DNA of 64,000 nt from assembly GCA_017590115.1 (NCBI GenBank), contig JAGGNK010007004.1, positions 8,554,418 through 8,618,417 on the forward strand. The letters run 5' to 3'. The notes beneath the pieces were generated by a model. It made no database searches. It worked only from the letters and a program-made list of their open reading frames with translations, and was not told where the DNA came from. Every line of letters starts with the position of its first letter. The stretch's first letter is position 1. This document shows, one piece after another, positions 61,855 to 64,000 of this stretch. The stretch comes from Montifringilla adamsi. Its lineage: Eukaryota; Chordata; Aves; Passeriformes; Passeridae. A program made the position numbers and the translations under genes.

Positions 61855-62282
61855 GGGATGAATTGTTTGAGAGCAGCTCTCCAGAGAGGGATTTGAGATT
61901 ATTGGTGTGTGTAAGATTGGATATGAGCCGGCAACATTTGTTTGCAGCCCAGAAATCCGGGGATGCATCCAAAGCAATGAGGGCAGCAGGGGAGGGGAGG
62001 GGGGGATTCTGCCTCTCTGCCCCGCTCAGGTGAGAGCCCACCTGCAGAGCTGCCTCCAGCTCTGGGATCCCAGCACAGGAAGGACAGGGACCTGCTGGAG
62101 CCAGTCCAGAGGAGGGACATGAAGATGATCAGAGGGATGGAGCAGCTCTTCTGTGAAGAAAAGCTGGGAGAATTGGGACTGATCAGCCTGGAGAATGGAA
62201 GGCTCGAGGGTGACCTAAATGTGGTCTTTCAATAATTAAAGGGGGCTTATAAAGAAGATGGAGAGAAACATTTTATCAAGGG
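61855..62282 (+). mobile_element. CR1 LINE fragment, 3' end missing
   Basis: Follows the CR1 order from 'gagcagctctccagagagggatttgag' through 'tttgcagcccagaaatccggggatgcatcc', the block GTGAGAGCCCACCTGCAGAG near 62030, 'gatgatcagagggatggagcagctcttctgtg', 'gaattgggactgatcagcctggagaa', and 'taaagggggcttataaagaagatggagagaaacattttatcaagg'. One frame reads LQSCLQLWDPSTGRTG, the eroded C-terminal end of ORF2. The element stops there and lacks the whole 3' untranslated end, which CR1 insertions should keep. The next CR1 fragment, on the other strand, starts about 15 bp later. Confidence 0.9.
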
Positions 62283-62295
62283 CGATAATCATTGA

Positions 62296-62525
62296 ACAAT
62301 AGGATCATGAAGGTTTGGAAAGTCCAAGCTTCGACCAAAGACCACTTTGTCAACTCAACCAAAGCACTGAGTCCAGTCATTCCTTGGACACCTCTGGGAC
62401 TCCCCCACCTCCCTGGGCAGGTGATGCCTGACCACCTTTTCAGTGAAGAAATTCTTCCTGATGTCCAACCTGAGCCTCCCCTGGTGCAGTCTGAGGCCAT
62501 TTTCTCTTCTCCTGCCATTCCTCAC
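62296..62525 (-). mobile_element. CR1 LINE fragment, 3' end
   Basis: Plus strand starts ATAGGATCATGAAGGTTTGG, then 'aaagtccaagcttcgaccaaagaccactttgtcaactcaacc', 'aagcactgagtccagtcattccttggacacctctgggactcccccacctccctgggcag', 'tgcctgaccaccttttcagtgaagaaattcttcctgatgtccaacctgagcctccc', which is the reverse complement of a CR1 3' end of the subfamily with a 'ggcacttngggacatgg' type 3' region. It is 5'-truncated after about 230 bp. Confidence 0.88.
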
Positions 62526-64000
62526 ATTGTCTGTGAAGGAAGCCAGAGAGTACCGAAAGAGCAGTTTATGACAAGACAGGCTGCTTATCAGTTTGTGACA
62601 CAGGGCACCAGGATACACACTGTCCTGACTTTTCATTCTCTGCTTTCCTTCCCCTCTGAGCCTCCATCCTTTTACCAACAGCCCTCCCTTCCCTGGGACT
62701 TCTGGAGCATTTTCCCTGCCACAGCCACTTGGGAACAACTTTCCTAGGTGCAGGCTACCTTCCTCTCCTTTGTGCAGGCTGCCCACCAGTAATGGAGATT
62801 TGTAAGTTCTAGATATGAAGGGTTCCCAGGAGCTAAGGCTGGAGTTCCTCCTGCCACAGAGAAGCTCCTGAATCAAAAGAACAAAAAATGCATTTTTTTT
62901 CCTTTTCTTCCTTGGTTTTTTTTTATTTTATTTTTTTTTTTATTTCTCTCTCTGAATTGGCCACTTTTGCAGAGACAAGTGGTGACCCAGAAAGAATGCA
63001 TTCATTCCTACTGCATATTGCTGTTTTTAAACACTAAGCTCCTATCCTGATGGAGGTAGCTAGGCAGAGATAATTCTAAAGAGCAGTTCCTGTGAAACTG
63101 CAGCCTTAACTTTTACAACAGGATACTGTGGAAAGAAGTGTTATTTTTAGAGTCTTGGTTTACCTGGGAAATTTCAGCTTACAGCTGAAATACTACTTTC
63201 ATGACCCATACACATGGATTTTTATGAATGGTTCTTGAGGGGTTACTTTTTGCTTCCAAGCCTGTCTTTGGTGACATTTAAAGTTGTAATAGCAGGACTG
63301 TGAGGAGTAACCTGGTCCAAGAGTCCTTCAGATCCATGAGCACACACAGCAGATGTGCAGCATCCGTGGGCAGTTCTTCCATTCACCAGGCTCTGTGCAG
63401 GCTCTGCACAAAATCTCACAGGTAAAGCTGCACAAGCACCACATCAGCTGGGCTGTTTGGGCTGCTCCTCTGCAGTCCCATGGCCTCACTGAGCAGAGCA
63501 AAGCACAGCAGAGCATTTGCCATGGCTGTGGAGAGAGTCCTCTCAGAGATCACAGGCCTCCCTGGTACAGCTGAAACACTGCAGAGGCTTTGCACCCCAA
63601 CACTCCCCTGCCCTCAGGAAAATGAGCTTTATCCAACAGGTGAGCCCCCAGACTCTGTCTCTCAGTGGGAAACACCTGAAAACTTCACTTTCTTTTATGC
63701 CAGGATATCAGCCCATAGTGTGATCTGCACACACCCACCAGGGCCTCTCTGAGAGCCCTCTGTGTGGCTTCCAACAGTGACACTCTCCCTACATCTTTTT
63801 TTCTCTTGCCTCCTTTTTGCTTTGTTTACTTTCCAGGAATTGTCTGAAGTGTTTCCAGTCTGCCTTTACCCAACTTCAGTTCTGATCTTTCTTTTTCTTT
63901 ATTTCTTTACTTTTTTTTTTTTTCCCTCCCCCTAGGCAGCCTCAGTTGAACCTTGTGGCAACTGAGCAGCAAAGTCTGCTGACTTGCAGCATCCCTGGGG
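62526..64000. other. Unique non-coding stretch with T-rich tract
   Basis: No gene recognised. A T-rich low-complexity tract (T runs broken by CC, GG and A) lies at 62893-62948, and T14 at 63909-63922. The 173-codon minus-strand frame 62355-62876 overlaps the CR1 and is an artefact of it. The end of the window at 63.9-64.0 kb shows no exon I can identify. Confidence 0.6.

Noticed and set aside
61855..62525. Twin-priming inversion of one CR1
   Set aside because: The order of the two parts is opposite to that expected, and the two parts appear to be from different subfamilies.
62355..62876. 173-codon minus-strand open frame
   Set aside because: It begins beyond and runs through the CR1 3' region, which is non-coding in the live element.
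1..64000. CRISPR arrays, tRNA genes, rRNA, bacterial operons, toxin genes
   Set aside because: No spaced direct repeats, no cloverleaf-like sequence I could identify, and the sequence is clearly vertebrate.

Overview
This 64 kb window looks like non-coding (intergenic or intronic) DNA from a bird. The main evidence is several decayed CR1 LINE fragments with bird-type 3' ends (short TTCTATGATTCTA-like tails without poly-A). The base composition is moderately AT-rich, interspersed repeats are sparse, there are no Alu- or L1-like elements, and long stretches are unique sequence. The species cannot be told from the sequence. I found no protein-coding gene, tRNA, rRNA, CRISPR array, operon or bacterial-type feature. 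Every long open frame I examined has a low-complexity or random-looking translation, or lies over a repeat.

Layout. Positions 1-2730 hold three or four very old interspersed-repeat remnants, including a MIR-like SINE tail at 1933-1985, and an (AT)n microsatellite. Positions 2.7-13.9 kb are mostly unique sequence with simple repeats: T24 at 5144, an A-rich tract at 9445, (GCCCT)n at 11497, and a compound pyrimidine tract at 12674-12814. There is a promoter-like cluster near 10363-10407. CR1 fragments lie at 13981-14305, 21880-21935, 22090-22395 and 23245-23625. From 23.6 to 41.6 kb there are no recognisable CR1 elements, but there are long homopolymers (T33 at 28278, A44 at 37907), a (GAAA)n array at 37517-37623 and several AT-rich blocks that read like candidate regulatory elements. 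The best of these carries a near-consensus SOX-POU composite site at 39923-39937. A long CR1 copy sits at 41665-42280. From 42.3 to 59 kb the DNA is largely unique, with old repeat remnants (42700, 52525, 54090-54600, 56181). The last 5 kb contain a CR1 3' tail at 59270 and two CR1 fragments in opposite orientation, only about 15 bp apart, at 61855-62525.

There is no set of genes working together here. The biologically interesting content is the record of retrotransposition, including ancient amniote repeats, microsatellite growth, and possible cis-regulatory elements. I did not find evidence of a new molecular system. All family assignments rest on recalled consensus features, not on a search.
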